Origin: Spisula solida
Lineage: Eukaryota > Mollusca > Bivalvia > Venerida > Mactridae
NCBI GenBank assembly: GCA_947247005.1
Contig: OX365949.1
Location: 6,086,001 to 6,150,000, forward strand
Length of the DNA: 64,000 nt
Direction: 5' to 3'
Part shown: positions 13,901 through 28,900 of the stretch, one piece after another
How positions within the stretch are numbered: the stretch's first letter is position 1
How the letters are laid out: every line of letters starts with the position of its first letter
Made by a program: the position numbers and the translations under genes
Notes under the pieces: model-generated
What the model was told of the DNA's origin: nothing
The model's input: the letters and a program-made list of their open reading frames with translations, nothing else
Database searches by the model: none

Positions 13901-16900
13901 GTTTATTCGATATTTAGATGTGTCAAGGGAGAATACTCCAACTGGATCTGCAATGAATTGACAAATAAAAATTGCAAAAATATTCCTTATTTCCAATCAT
14001 CTTCTACTGAAATGCATAGAATATATCAATCCTTTGTCCATGTAATGATTACATTGGGTGACAGGTGTGACATCGATCTGAAAAACTACTGCGTTCCTTC
14101 TAAAAGGGATTATGAAGAGAAATAAACAAACCGTACCCCACCCACTTGTATTTTCAACGGTGCAGTTAATTTAAAGCAGGACCCATTTCTTTATTCCAGG
14201 TAGATCTAGAACATACTGTAGATGTTTTTACAATTCATGGTGATATGTCCAGATATTCTCACAGTCCAACAAATGAACATAGATTCTCACATGTAGCAGA
14301 AAACAAAATTATTGACAAATGGTAGCTATTATTTCAAATTGTATTGATGAAATTTTGAAGTCAGAACCTACTATATCTAGATCTAGCATGTACACTGCTT
14401 CTAATGCAATGTTGCACAAAGTAGAATCTACTAAAAATGAAACCCTGTATCATACAGTCAGAATTAGAATAGTGACTGTTTGAACACAGAATTTCTGGAT
14501 TGAATAGAAATAGATCAGGGTCTCTTAAATTTTGATGATTTGTGATCATGGTAAAGTTTCAGCTGAGCATTTATCATTACATGTATATAACTATGTAATA
14601 TGAGTTTAAAAACATGCTGTACAATTAAAATACATTTATTTAAATGATTTGTATAATTAAATCAACAGTGTCTAAGAAACATATTTGATTGTGCTTTTAT
14701 CTGTAGAACTTATTAAGATATTGTGTAGAATATATGTAAACTGGTGTTTATGTATTTTTCAGGTACATGTATGATTTACTGGAATGGGTAGCTGGAAACA
14801 TCTTGAAGAAATGACTGTATACAAAAAACATGAACTTTAAAAAACAGTTTGATTTGTATGTCACAATGTGATTAGTTGGTGGTTGTAATTGATAGTCATT
14901 ATTTGTCATACTAATGGTTTTGTATTTGTTTTTTCTTTGAATACACTAAGCAAATATCTTGATATTCAACATGCATAATTTAAAATTATTTTATAGCATT
15001 ATTATGATGTAGAATAAATAAAACTAGTTTCATTTGTTCTCCTCTACATAAACATGGTTTAAAAAGGTACATTAGAAATAATTATAGTCATCATCAGTAC
15101 AAATGTGACATTGAATAAAGGATTACACTAGTCAATATTGTGTTTTATTCTATTTCCCCAAACACTTAATTTATCCTAACATCTGAAATTTATACATCAC
15201 TGACACCAGAGATGTTATTCACAAAGCATCTGAAGTTTAATGATTGTAAATTTGTGACCAACAAAATGAGACTATTAAAAAATGTTACAAAATTGAAATG
15301 GCATAATGCACATATTTTTCACTAACTACATTCATGTACAGATTTAGTTAAAGTATATAAATCTAGGCATACCGTTTCAGAAAATTTAGCTACTGTAAAA
15401 ATCAAACTTAAGAAAAAAATGCTTTGTAAAAACTGCATGAGTACTGGTAAAATATGTTCATTTTGATCTAGCCCTAGCCTGAGCCAACTAGCCCTATCAT
15501 AACCCAAAACAGAAAATTGTAAGAAAGACATGTATATCTAATCACATATTATATAAATAATATTACTCTTTGACCCAACTCAACTTTGATACTGCAATGT
15601 AATTGAAATTAAATAGAATTATTTCCATACATGTTAACCACAGGTAACTGTGCCATTGATAATAGTCTTTAATATATTAAGAGTATTTTTTTATAAAGTT
15701 TATAATATCTAAGATAATTTTTATATATGAAACTAAAATTGTATTAATTATCGATGGTACACTTACCTGTGATGCTTAAATAACATGTCATGGTCTAACA
15801 GTATTTTCATAGTGCCATTACCATTTGCAAAGTGTATATGTGGAATCACAGGTAACAGTATCAATGATAAAGAATAAAACAGTACAGAAATTGATTGATA
15901 TTTCAGTAATATGAATCAATTTCTGTAAAATATAAGTTGTATCCTTTATCATTGATACATTTACTTGGATGGAATATCTGACACAACCATTACATACTAG
16001 TTTTTCTCATGAAACATGATTGGTTATTAATAGACAGCAACAATAGTATGTAAATCATTCATGAAACTTCACACAGGGTTGGCTTTGAACCCACTGAATT
16101 TGTTTTTAATCTGAGCTTTGGACACACATTTCAACACATTTCTCAAAATGACCAGCACTAGCCTAATTTTACATAGAAATGATAGATCTACAGTAATTAT
16201 TGCTTTATAAATACTTTTATTACAAAAAAACCACAGGTCCCTATGCAAGCAGTCTGTGAAATGAGCACTTGTGTGGGAGACTTGGACAAGTAATTACTGA
16301 TTGGTGCAAGTAACTTCTGCAGGAAATATGTATAGACCTACAGGAATAAATAAGGAAAAATATGTAGATAAAGTTTCAAATCCTAAATTCCCAGACTGTG
16401 CAAGACTGTCTGTAAATATATATATATATATATATATATGACACAATCACCCATAATGTCTTGACCCCTCCCCCTGTAGACCCCAATAGCATAGTTAAGA
16501 TGTGAGTGTTCTACCCAAGCAGATCTACACTATATGGCAACTATTGAACTCTACAACCCTACTAGATCTACATAATGATATTATGTTGTTTTAATAACTA
16601 TCACATCAAATAAAATTGTTCTCAACAAAATAATCACACACTTGCAGATATGATAAATCTATATATTTTGTTGAGAATTTGTTGGGTGTTTATTTGGGGG
16701 CTGCCGGGTACCTGTGGTTTATTTATTTATGTTTATTTTGGTCTTCACGAGTTTATTGTTAAGCCTATTGAGGCTGCCGATCGGCCTTAATTATATTATA
16801 ATTTATTGCTATAGTTTCAATCTAGCCTCAGTTATATAACAACAATAGACTAGACTTATTAGATATAAAATGCTACTTGTCTCCAGGCTTCTACTGTAAG

Positions 16901-19900
16901 GAATTATTTGCAAGTAACAGTCCGACTTATTGCAAAAAACTTAACACTAATTCCTCACATAAAATACACCTATCTATAATTGACATATCAAATTGTGCCT
17001 TGATTCCACATATTACATGTTCATTGTCACGATGAACGATAAAAACGGACAATGTATTGTTTACAAACTACATCCACACAGAAAATGATGACGTGATTTA
17101 TGATGTCATTAATTGATGACGTATAGGGAAAGTTGAATTCCCACGGTCAATACACATGATCAGTGGCGTAGCTGGGTCGAATTAAAGTTAACAGAAATAA
17201 AAGCTAATAATCTGGATACGAAGTCGCCTATTTAAAACTAAACTAAGATTATGATTAAGTAGATATATTTAATAGAAAGTGATTTCAGTGAGCGTACGGA
17301 AGTCGGCATTGACCATGTGCCTAACACTGGAGCTTGGATGAAGATATCTCGGGTTGATCTAGACCTACAGTAAAGCTACTACAGTAAAGCTATAAAGTTT
17401 TTTTTCCATCAGCTATATTTTATTGATATCTAGATCTAAATTTATCACTTCGGCACACACTGTGTAGATACTCCTATTTGTGCAGGTGCGCGTATAGCGA
17501 CGTCCGGCGGTAAACTGCACGTGTATATTTTTCTAACTCCGTATGAAGATGTCAATAATCGTTCTTAAATCGGACTTATGACCGATATCGGTCTTAAGCT
17601 TAAGACAAACTTAAGACAGCTTCTTTGAAACGGTCTTATGTCAAAACTTATGTCAGTCTTAAGTCTGTCATAAGTTTTTAGACTTATGATTCTTTATGAA
17701 ACGGGCTGACACTATACATCATGTTATTAAAATTGTTTCAATGTCTAAAATGTGTTATTTCCTTCAGAAAATTACGAAGGTCGTTTTCATTAACGAGGGA
17801 GGTAATTGTACCTGCTAATAAGCCACTCAATTTCAGCATGGAATTACCTTAAATGTCAAATGGGTGAAAATGAAAAGCGCACAGTTAAATAGTGCGGGAT
17901 ATTATCGTATTTAGAATCGAAATAAAAACTCTGTTCTTGTATTTTGTCGGTGAATAAAACACGGGCACTCGTTCGGATGCGGAAAATTAAATCACTCATG
18001 CTACGCACTCGTGATTTAATTTTTCCGCATCTTAACTCCTGCCCATGTTTTATTCACCGACAAAATACGCGAACAGATTTTTATTTCTTAAGTAATCACC
18101 ACCTTTATGGAAATGACTTATATATAGTTTGCACCTACTGTACAATTACATATATTTTGGACAGGTCAATAACACTTCACAATGTGTTACTTTGTACTTA
18201 CATTTTGATCTTTGTACATGCCACCTTGTATTGTATCATATAAATTATAACCAAAATCACCAACATGGAATACAGCTGTGTATTTTCCTGTCATTGCTTC
18301 CAGCTGTAAATTTGTCAAACTTTCGGAATGTACACCCAGATCACCATATACAAGGAACTCTGGTTGCCAATCCTGAAAACAAGGGGAATATATCAGTCAT
18401 TTTGTTCAGCATTGAAATACTGGTATTTTAATACAAGAAATCAGTGAATAAGAAATAACATACATCAGCTCATTGATGCTATAAGGACTCTTATGTTTTG
18501 GTCTACAGTAAAAACCAACCACAAGAACAACCATTTGGTAAAGCTAGTATTATGTATAAAATTAATGTTATTTCATTTTGGTAATATTTCAACAAAAAGG
18601 ACAAAACTTTCAAGTTATACTCATTTCAATGAAATGAAAAAGTTTTAATAATTTGTAATTCAGTTTTGTGGCATAAATTTTTTGTGAAAATAGCAAATTA
18701 CATTAATTACAGCATGTCAGTTCCTTTCAGTACGGCTATAGAAGTTGCTATAGTAACCATTCATATTGAAAACCTCATCTAAATATGTCCATTTCTAAGG
18801 AATCCTATCATTTCATATGTAATCATAGAAGGTTACATATATAATATACATGTATCATGCGAAACTATTTACCTGAACCTCAGTAAACCCTGTGTACTGT
18901 AAGAGTGTTTTTACTTGTTAAAATAACAAATTTAACGGGACAATGGATAAGCACTGATCCAATATTCATCAGACCAGGTAAATAGTTTTGCACAAAAACT
19001 TATAATACAAATATCAGGTAAATAGTTTTGCACAAAAACCTATAATACAAATACCAGGTAAATAGTTTTGCACAATACATGTATTATATGTAGGAGACAT
19101 ATACAAGGATTATAAATGATATCGGACCGGAATGTGAGAAACGGATTATATGCTGTCAGTTAGACAAATACAGCTTAGTTTATCATGGAAGCCCCATTCT
19201 CACAGACATACTGTATAATTATGTTCATAAAATAATATACTGGTAGACAGCCCAGTCATGAAACTCTGAGTGGTTTCACCAATCACCATGGCAACAGAAA
19301 ATAGGAAACCATACAAATAATAATTAATATGTAATGTGCAGTCACAGTTGAATATTTTCATTTCCTGAAGGAGTGGGCAATAAAATAATGCCTTATGGGT
19401 ATTCAATGCAAAATTTTCTCCAAAACTCACTGCATGCATGTTGTTTATGATTTTGTTGTTGAGATTTAGTTACGTTGTTATATTTTAATTGCTGTTGTTG
19501 TCGACATTGTTGCTGACCTGATGTTGATCTGTATGATTGTATTGCTGATATACAATTGTTGTTTATTTTTAGAGATTCATGAAATTCAAGAAAGAATCTG
19601 AGTTTGAGACGAAAATCTCATACACAGTTACATCGGTGGCTTAGAATAAGACGGGTGAAGTGCTTCTTACAACGCTTAAGTGCTACTTACATGTACAACC
19701 TTTTAAGATTGATACATATTTGAAATCTGCATCACAATACGCTTCTTATCAGCCTATTTTCATGAAAAGCAGAAATGGTCATGTTAACCAAACACAAGTT
19801 GAAAACCTTGTTTTTCCATTCATAAACAGTAGTTTTCAGACATTTGTCTCAAAATATTAATTTTGTACTTAAAACCTTTTAATTCTAAGCCAGCGACATG

Positions 19901-22900
19901 TATATAGTCCTACAAGTTGATATAACATTACACCAATGTATATAACATTAATCCACTGTATATAACATTACACCACTGTATATAACATTACACCACTGTA
20001 TATAACATTACACCACTGTATATAACATTACACCACTGTATATAACATTACACCACTGTATATAACATTACACCACTGTATATAACATTACACCACTGTA
20101 TATAACATTATAACACTGTATATAACATTACACCACTGTGTATAACATTACACCACTGTATATAACATTATAACACTGTATATAACATTACACCACTGTA
20201 TATAACATTACACCACTGTATATAACATTACACCACTGTATATAACATTACACCACTGTATATAACATTATAACACTGTATATAACATTACACCACTGTA
20301 TATAACATTACACCACTGTATATAACATTACACCACTGTATATAACATTACACCACTGTATATAACATTACACCACTGTATATAACATTACACCACTGTA
20401 TATAACATTATAACACTGTATATAACATTATACCACTGTATATAACATTACACTACTGTGTATAACATTATACCACTGTATATAACATTACACCACTGTA
20501 TATAACATTACACCACTGTGTATAACATTACACCACTGTATATAACATTATACCACTGTATATAACATTACACCACTGTATATAGTATTACACCACTGTA
20601 TATAACATTACACCACTATGTATAACATTACACCACTGTGTATAACATTACACCACTGTATATAACATTATACCACTGTATATAACATTACACCACTGTA
20701 TATAGTATTACACCACTGTATATAACATTACACCACTGTGTATAACATTACACCACTGTGTATAACATTACACCACTGTATATAACATTATACCACTGTA
20801 TATAACATTACACCACTGTGTATAACATTACACCACTGTGTATAACATTACACCACTGTATATAACATTATACCACTGTATATAACATTACACCACTGTA
20901 TATAGTATTACACCACTGTATATAACATTACACCACTGTGTATAACATTACACCACTGTGTATAACATTACACCACTGTATATAACATTATACCACTGTA
21001 TATAACATTACACCACTGTATATAGTATTACACCACTGTATATAACATTACACCACTGTATATAACATTATACTACTGTATATAGTATTACACCACTGTA
21101 TATAACATTACACCACGGTATATAACAGTACACCACGGTATATTACAGTACACCACAGTATATAACATTACACCACTGTATATAACATTACACCACTGTG
21201 TATAACATTACACCACTGTATATAACATTACACTACTGTATATAACATTACACCACTGTAGATAACATTACACCACTGTATATAACATTACACCACTGTA
21301 TATAACATTACACCACTGTGTATAACATTACTTGACTGTATATAACATTACTTGACTGTATATAACATTACTTGACTGTATATAACATTACTTGACTGTA
21401 TATAACATTACTTGACTGTATATAACATTACTTGACTGTATATAACATTACACCACTGTATATAACATTACACCACTGTATATAACATTACACCACTGTA
21501 TATAATATTACACCACTGTATATAACATTACACCACTGTATATAACATTACACCACTGTATATAACATTACACCACTGTATATAACATTACACCACTGTA
21601 TATAACATTATACCACTGTATATAACATTACACCACTGTATATAATATTACACCACTGTATATAACATTACACCACGGTATATAACATTACACCACGGTA
21701 TATAACATTACACCACAGTATATAACATTACCCCACTGTATATAACATTACACCATGGTGTATAACATTACACCACCGTATATAACATTACACCACCGTA
21801 TATAACATTACACCACTGTATATAACATTACACTACTGTATATAACATTACACCACTGTGTATAACATTACACCACTGTATATAACATTACACTACTGTA
21901 TATAACATTACACCACTGTATATAACATTACACCACTGTATATAACATTACACCACTGTATATAACATTACACCATGGTGTATAACATTACACCACCGTA
22001 TATAACATTACACCACCGTATATAACATTACACCACTGTATATAACATTACACTACTGTATATAACATTACACCACTGTAGATAACATTACACCACTGTA
22101 TATAACATTACACCACTGTATATAACATTACACCTACACTGTATATAACATTACACCTACACTGTATATAACATTACACCTACACTGTATATAACATTAC
22201 ACCACTGTATATAACATTACACCACTGTGTATAACATTACACCTACACTGTATATAACATTACACCTACACTGTATATAACATTACACCACTGTATATAT
22301 ACAAACCTGAGAAAATTTGGGTGTCTTGAAATAAAACGGACCACTGCTGACTGTATTACTGATTGGCATGTAGTAGTACATCGTGTCTTCAATTAAGTTC
22401 TGTAAAAAAAAAGAAACATATTTATTTAGATGAAACAACATTTATCCACATATATATATCATATACAGTAGCCATTCTCGTCCACCAGCATATTCGTTCT
22501 CCTGACAACAGAATAACATGTGCCTAGGAACTTGACTACTGGTAACAACTGATGTATGAGGATGCATATAACATGAAGAAACCTTAGTTTCATATCGGAG
22601 AGGATTTTACTTCTTTTCTGTAGGGTTTTCTACCATCTCCAGACATACACGATAGTGAGTTGACCTCACCAAATGATGTGAACAGAACAGTTTTTATAGC
22701 AGCACGTTTCCTCCAAAAATACTAGTTAACACAATAGATAGCTCTGGTAATATATGTGGTAGTTTGATAATTTTACTCGTTTTGATACAATTAACAGAAT
22801 GTCACTCTTTGTGTTATTAGGGTTTGATTGGGAAGGTCATGTTCTTCCAAGACATTGGCTATGATCATGTCATCCACCTGTGGAGAAGTGGCTATGATCA

Positions 22901-25900
22901 TGTCATCCACCTGTGGAGAAGTGGCTATGATCATGTCATCCACCTGTGGCGAAGTGGCTATGATCATGTCATCCACCTGTAGAGAAGTGACTAAGGTCAT
23001 GTCCTCCACATGTAGAGAAGTGACTAAGGTCATGTCCTCCACATGTAGAGAAGTGACTAAGGTCATGTCTCCCACATGTAGAGAAGTGACTAAGGCCATG
23101 TCCTCCACATGTAGAGAAGTGACTAAGGTCATGTCCTCCACATGTAGAGAAGTGACTAAGGTCATGTCCTCCACATGTAGAGAAGTGACTAAGGTCATGT
23201 CCTCCACATGTAGAGAAGTGACTAAGGTCATGTCCTCCACATGTAGAGAAGTGACTAAGGTCATGTCCTCCACATGTAGAGAAGTGACTAAGGTCATGTC
23301 CTCCACATGTAGAGAAGTGACTAAGGTCATGTCTCCCACATGTAGAGAAGTGACTAAGGTCATGTCCTCCACCTGTGGAGAAGTGGCTACTGTCATGTCC
23401 TCCACATGTAGAGAAGTGACTAAGGTCATGTCCTCCACATGTAGAGAAGTGACTAAGGTCATGTCCTCCACCTGTGGAGAAGTGACTACCGTCATGTCCT
23501 CCACATCATAGTATGTGGAGAAGTGGCTACCGTCATGTCTTCCACATGTTGAGAAGATGTCAGTTGCATGTTGCTTTTATAAGATACATTTTCAGTCTTT
23601 GACTGTTTTGCTGGATGGTTGAATGATTGATAAATTCAACTCACTGTGAGTTTGGCTCTGTGAAGGAATGATGATATATTTGGATTCCTATAAACCATAG
23701 GAATTGTTGTCCCCTTCACAGAGTTCGAGGAATCCCACGGCCCCACTCCATAATGTACTTCAGCAGAACATTCTTTACCCTTGGTTGACCATATGACAAC
23801 TATCTCACTAAGTTTGTCTCCATATGATATGTGAACTTGTTCTGGATGACATATCACTGAAAATATAAACAGAAAAGCTTGGTCTATTAAGTTAGCATCA
23901 ACCAACATTGTATTATCCCTGCCAAAGGGGGACACTCACAGGATATTGTATTGGCAGCGCCATGAGCCCCTCAATCCCATCCACACAGGGACATACCGGT
24001 ACATAAACAGTTAGGACATTCTAGTTAAAACTTCATACAAATGTTAATTACATTGTCTCCTCTGAGTTAAGACCTTGTACACGTGAACACAGAGCATACA
24101 TACCAACATGAAAATTGCAATATGGCACAGTTATCCATAGCTCTGTATGATAACATACCAACTATTAAATAAATGTTCAATCATTTTGCAATGAATTATT
24201 ACCAAAATTGGTTGAAAAGCATTTTTATGGATCCCTTATGAACAGAGCTTATAATATAGGATCTTTTTCAGCAGCTTGACTGTTTTTTTCCAGCACCCTG
24301 GGAAACCTGCATTTTCCATGGTTTCACAGGGTGCTAAATCGACAAAACTGCACCACTTCTGAACAAGATCTTATATTTCATGGAAAGCAAATTAATTTCC
24401 CTTCGCGTGTCATAGAAACCGATGAATAAATAAAATACTTTTGGCTATTTTTGGTCCTGTAGCCAAAAGTCACATGGTATTGCTACACTGTTTTAAGTGA
24501 ATAGTATATCACAGAGAATTTGACATGATCCTGACCTTTATGCATGAATATATCACAAGGTTCTTGCGTTGAATATATAAATTTCCGCGAGCAAATCATG
24601 CAATATCTGCCCTGCGTTCAAGGAAAAATAATGTGCGTACGTTTGGTACCTGGTACGTAACGTTTCGTACCGTTTGCGTACAAGGTACGAAACGTTTTGT
24701 ACATGGAACGAAACGTGCGTCACATGATTTTTCCTTGAACGCAGGGCAGTTCTTTAGGTTTGTGTTGGTATTACACCTTGAGCGCCTTCGTGATACTCTC
24801 TGCTTTTGAAAACATATGACCGGGTTTATAAATTATAGACAATATATCAGCTGTTAAATTATGCTAATTGAAGGTCGAGAGTCGTGTCAAATTCTCTGGA
24901 CTATACATACTAAATGATCAGTTATAGTGTAACAGTTTGTACAGACAGGTACAACTGCTGCTGTCTGATGGAAATATTCACACAGTTGCCAGTTTTAGTG
25001 ATCTAATTTGTTCAGATGCAAGTACATGTACATAATATTATATTCAGTAACTCATAGCAAAACTTTTCAAGAGCATAATTTTATTACAAACACAGTTATA
25101 GAAGCCCCAGATAAGGTACAGTGCATTGCACAGAGACTGGTTGACATCTACTATCAACTATAATCCATTGTATGTGTCCAGAAGGTCTGCATCAATATAA
25201 ATTTAACTTTGGCATTAATGTATGAGTTCATCACATGATTAGAAAAGGTAACAATTTGACATGACTATGAACACAAACATATGCTATAACACATACTGAT
25301 GAATACTTCAGTATGGTCCAGACACTAGGACTGCAGTCTGCAGCTGCTGGGTAGCCCTATGCATCAATGCCACCTGAACACTTGATATTGTAAAGGATTG
25401 ATAACACCACCAAAATTGCCCCTACCTGCAAAGGGAGGTTGCGAAAGTGTACATGTAACGTGTACGTCTACCTGAATTCTACTTTTGGGTATTTTGTAAC
25501 CAGGTATGTGTATAGTTCAATTTTGAACTCTGAGCCATGACCTATCGGACTAGTCCATTTTGGCGGGTAGACCATGGTTTATTACGTTCGCAGGTCATTA
25601 TTTAATTATATTATTCTTACATATATCTGTTTGTTATTGGATTACAGTTTAGTGCAGTCGGCAACGTTCAGGATTTCTAACCCGAACTTCGGTGGTTCAA
25701 ATTCCCAATTCGCTCATATTTTTAATTCATTATTTTATGTTATTTAAAGAGTATATAAACTAAAGTTTCTTTTTTTTAATTAATCCATGAAAATGTGTTG
25801 ATACATTTTATTTTTCATTTTCACTTATAGCCATTCTACAATACACATGCAAGATCTAAAAATATTTTGAAGCATGTAACAAATATGACTTGCCACATAT

Positions 25901-28900
25901 TGTTATAACACGGATATTGCAAGTTATGTGCATTTATAAATTAAAAAATGTGTGAATATAAATTAAAAAAAGAAAAATATATTTTTTTTTGGTGAGATTC
26001 GAACTTGCCATGGTCAGGCAAAAGTTATTTTACAATGTATCAAGCGCTATACCGTCAGGACTATTCAGACACACGGAATAGTTGGCCTTAATTATATTAC
26101 TTATATTTTCCATTAAACCTATACCAACCTATATCGATTAATGGTTAAAACTTTAAAAGTGCAGTCACGGCTCAATGCTCGAAATCGAACTATAGTATCT
26201 ACAAGTAATGTACATGTGACAGATGAAAATAAATTGCGTACTATGTGCATTAACTGTATGTACAGAAAACACAAGACTGCAATTTGCCTGTGGACATATT
26301 GAGTTTGTAAAAACACTCATTGTCGATTCATGAAGAAATCATGCTCCATGTAACAGTTACTGTCACTTAAGGTTTACATGCACACTTTTTGTTTCACAAG
26401 CAAATTTAAATTGCAACTTGTACATATACAGGTACTGGTAGCTACATATACACTGCCCACCAAAAAAAAGTATACATGTGTTATTTGTCCACTTACTTGC
26501 CTGTAATAATACTATTTGCAGAACTGTGAAGCAACAATGTATTTGAAGAAAAGGAATATTTTTGTTTATTTAATGGAAAGGCCATACATTTATTGGTACC
26601 CTAGATGCAAAATCTAAAGTTTGTTTGTCCCTCTTGAATGGTAACTTTGTCACAAAAAGATGGAAAATTCAGCCCTTTTGATCACATGGTGTTTTTAGTT
26701 CCGAACATCTTCATCTTTATTTCTATCTCTATTTTGACTCATTTAGTAACTGTACATGTAGTTTTAGAAACTAGTATAATTGTGACCGTCTGATAAACAG
26801 ATATTGAATAATTTAACCAAAGTTAATTTTGCAACAATTATTTACTGTATACTTATTTTTGGTGGGCACTGTATATACAGGTACTTGTATATATTATTTC
26901 CTTTTGCAACCTCCCTATTATAGAACTTAATGCTTCTAACAGACACCATACAGAGCTAGACTAGAGATAGGATGATAATACATGTACAGAGATCAGCTGA
27001 TGGTAAAACAAGATTTGGAATATAGTACATTGTATCAATACACACTTCTAAATGACAATCAAGGATAGACTGATGCAGACAAAAACAGCTGTTACATTCC
27101 GTGACATCTGCTCATGGTCACATGGTACAGAAACAAATATAACTGTTCCACAATTTTCCAATATTGAATAAACTGTTGACTGTATAAATGGTGTTCTGTC
27201 AGACATGTACTATGATGTTGGTGTACAACATGATATCAACTAACATTGTTGTTAGTGTAATAAATGATCCTCAATCTGATTGTGTAATAGAATGAACAAT
27301 GAAAGTAGTTCCTGCTGTTGTTTGTTTGCCTTTTACTGACCAGGTGCTTGTAAGCATGACTGTGGTCATCCATTTTTTTCCCTGCTTCAAAAGTAATGGT
27401 GTATTTTGTACTATAACTATTGATATATCAAGGTATGTGTTGAACCTATAACCTTCTGTTATACTTGAGATGGTCACTCTAACCCAACTAACTCCAAAAT
27501 AAAAGTCACATTTTCAGGGGTTTCACCAGTGCGCCAATTAAAAATCTTATGCAGCTGACCAGTTTAGTCTAACAAGGGCCTTCAATGGCATTGTTTCAAC
27601 AATAAACTCAGTTTGTATTAAAGAAAATTCTTCAGAGCAGATTAAATTTACCATAACTTTGCCATTTCTTGCGATATTTTCATGAAATAGCTTTTGTTTT
27701 GGTCAGACGCCACTGTTTATTCTTTCAGGAATGATAAAACTGGAATTCTCGATAAATCAGGAAAATTGACACACCCCTGCATTTTAATAAAAATATTGTC
27801 AATCTGACTTTCCAGAACTTCATTTTCTATCTTGTTTCAGACACACGTAACTATACAATGTACAGGTGTTGTGATCTTGCATTTGTCATTTTATTTGGTC
27901 TTATTATACAAGTTTTGTTTCCGATACAAATGTTATATCATTAATAGACATTTCTAAAACGAAATGATTCAACTACATTATGTCATTAAGAGAATGCTAT
28001 TATTGTAGGAACATTAAAGGCAAACAATCCAATATAAAGATAATAGTGGGAACTAATTAAGAATGTATTTCATTGTGACACTGGCCTAGGATTGATTGTT
28101 ATCATACTGACAGAACATTAAGGCTACAAGTGGTACATGTAATAATTTAACTGCAGTATATGATCCTAGTGTTTGATCCTATATAAACATGTAATTAAGA
28201 ATTGCAAGCAGTACAGAAGTCCCCTACCAGTATGAGGCCATTTTCAATGTTTCTGTTGCCATAGCAACCACAATTTTTGTCAGAATTTAAATATTTTAGA
28301 TGTGCAAATAATCCCCTTATTGCCCCCTATCCACAAACCAAGTTTCATAAACCTAGCTTGGCAACTGTTTGAGTTATGTCAGGATCCAGATTGTTTGACG
28401 GACGGACGGACGTACGAATGCACCGGTAGTTGTGGGGTGTGGAACAATAGGCTATTTTTAGATTTCATTCATTCCGTCACTTGTGGGGTGCAAAATGCTA
28501 CTTGTGGGTTGCATTACATGGCGGGAAACATTTATTTACACTGTCCTGTTCTATAAGGTTGTCTATTGGGTAAGTGTGAGGTTTGGTGCACGTACTGTAA
28601 AACGTTTAAGCCCCCAGTGACAAGTGTCACTGTCCGTTCCAAGGCGGAAGCCCTTTAGTCAACCTTCCTCTGTGTATGTACTGTCCACTTTATAGTATAA
28701 TTGGAAAAAATACAAAAATATTTGGCCACTGTGCCTTTTGTTAAACTTTATTAATTTTGTATGTGCCATTCTGCAATTGCGTTGTCCAGCACAAGGCTGC
28801 TTCGTATCCTTCAAAATTGCATATACTCAGTGTCTGTTGTGGATTGTCCTTGTGGTGTATGTTTTGTCCGGTTGTTAATTTCTTACCAACTGGCTCTTGT

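Larger units (their letters stand above)
13426..17706. mobile_element. Possible 4.3-kb nonautonomous DNA transposon
   Basis: GGCCGTTTCATAAAGAATC at 13426 is matched by inverted GCCCGTTTCATAAAGAATC ending at 17706. Both ends carry subterminal runs of CTTAAG, CGATATCGG and ACTTATG motifs in several copies. No transposase reading frame of useful length is visible inside. The interior holds two CACAGGTAAC hairpin elements and a TA microsatellite. Confidence 0.5.

Noticed and set aside
22791..23511. ~230-codon frames on both strands as genes
   Set aside because: They are produced by the 33-bp tandem repeat; no unique coding sequence, splice link or family similarity.
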